Assembly (NCBI GenBank): GCA_021849745.1
Contig: JAJZSN010000019.1
Coordinates: 1 to 40,807, forward strand
Direction: 5' to 3'
Length of the DNA stretch: 40,807 nt
Origin: Bacillota bacterium
GTDB lineage: Bacteria > Bacillota > GCA-003054495 > Carboxydocellales > JAJZSN01
The notes under the pieces were generated by a model. It searched no databases. It was not told where the DNA came from and saw nothing but the letters and a program-made list of their open reading frames with translations. Each line of letters opens with the position of its first letter. The first letter of the stretch is position 1. Both the position numbers and the translations under genes were made by a program. Shown piece after piece: positions 40,683 through 40,807 of this stretch.

Positions 40683-40807
40683 TTGGTACAAACAAAGCAA
40701 CATATTGTATCTTTCATCGCCTTATTGTTAATATTGTTATTAGCCGGATGTTCAAGTAATACATCTGGTAATTCCAAAATCGATTTGTCATCTATTGAAG
40801 ATTCAAG
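40683..40807 (+). CDS. Lipoprotein, N-terminal part only
   Basis: Starts at TTG 40683, with AAAGGAGGGGAGG just upstream. It reads through a signal peptide with lipobox LAGC (VSFIALLLILLLAGC) and then a Ser/Asn-rich stretch, and runs off the right edge after 41 codons. The product would be a membrane-anchored extracellular lipoprotein. The functional domain is outside the window. Confidence 0.75.
   Translation, partial: MVQTKQHIVSFIALLLILLLAGCSSNTSGNSKIDLSSIEDS

Overview
The window looks like a chromosomal segment of a spore-forming, low-to-mid GC Firmicute, most likely a Clostridia/Peptococcaceae-type anaerobe. The evidence is strong AGGAGG-type ribosome binding sites with many GTG and TTG starts, two YheC/YheD-type (endospore coat-associated) ATP-grasp proteins, the polA-mutM-ytaF-coaE gene order known from Bacillus and its relatives, soluble KinA-like and small membrane sensor kinases of the sporulation type, a ComFB protein, a hexaheme c-type cytochrome, and a Gram-positive Pho/Pst locus. 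I do not name a species.

Layout. 1-2000 is an eroded accessory patch: a Phd/PIN (VapC-type) toxin-antitoxin pair, a second YefM-type antitoxin whose RelE partner is reduced to seven codons, a tRNA-Leu(CAA), and a beta-carbonic anhydrase missing its N-terminal zinc site. 2083-4269 holds two convergent YheC/D paralogues whose 3' ends overlap by 168 bp. 4404-9115 holds dinB, an ECF sigma factor with a zf-HC2/DUF4349 partner (probable anti-sigma), and a frameshifted beta-propeller lipoprotein. 9188-15024 is the conserved polA-mutM-ytaF-coaE block followed by a lytic transglycosylase. 15151-19930 holds a Met/His-rich mini-protein, a GAF-PAS-GGDEF diguanylate cyclase, a PAS kinase, ComFB and a membrane kinase. 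19991-25611 is an envelope/glycan module: GT2 glycosyltransferase, DUF2304, SMR/EamA-like transporter, an AlkP-fold membrane protein, a GT-C glycosyltransferase and a small acidic protein. 25638-28337 (minus) holds a TVP38/DedA-like protein and asparagine synthetase. 28605-30308 is a c-di-GMP-I riboswitch controlling a hexaheme cytochrome. 30484-32058 holds a zinc phospholipase C-like protein and a broken EAL gene. 32165-38086 is the phosphate regulon: PhoB/PhoP-like regulator, tandem pstS, pstC, pstA, pstB, phoU, with 11-bp-phased Pho boxes. 38245-40506 is a Cache-HAMP chemoreceptor, followed by a very long hairpin and the start of a lipoprotein gene.

Themes. (1) c-di-GMP: an intact diguanylate cyclase, a ComFB protein, a c-di-GMP riboswitch on an electron-transfer gene, and a decayed phosphodiesterase lie within 17 kb. 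(2) Gene erosion: at least five genes are truncated, deleted or frameshifted, and two plus-strand genes end inside the antisense of a neighbouring minus-strand gene. (3) A dispersed intergenic repeat built on alternating AGCTGGT/AGCTATC/AGCTGTC-like units sits at six gene ends and supplies the stop codon of several genes. I saw no CRISPR array, no intact insertion sequence and no prophage. I did not identify a wholly new multi-gene system. The best leads are the repeat family, the riboswitch-cytochrome unit, the convergent overlaps and the 21.5 kb inverted-repeat element.
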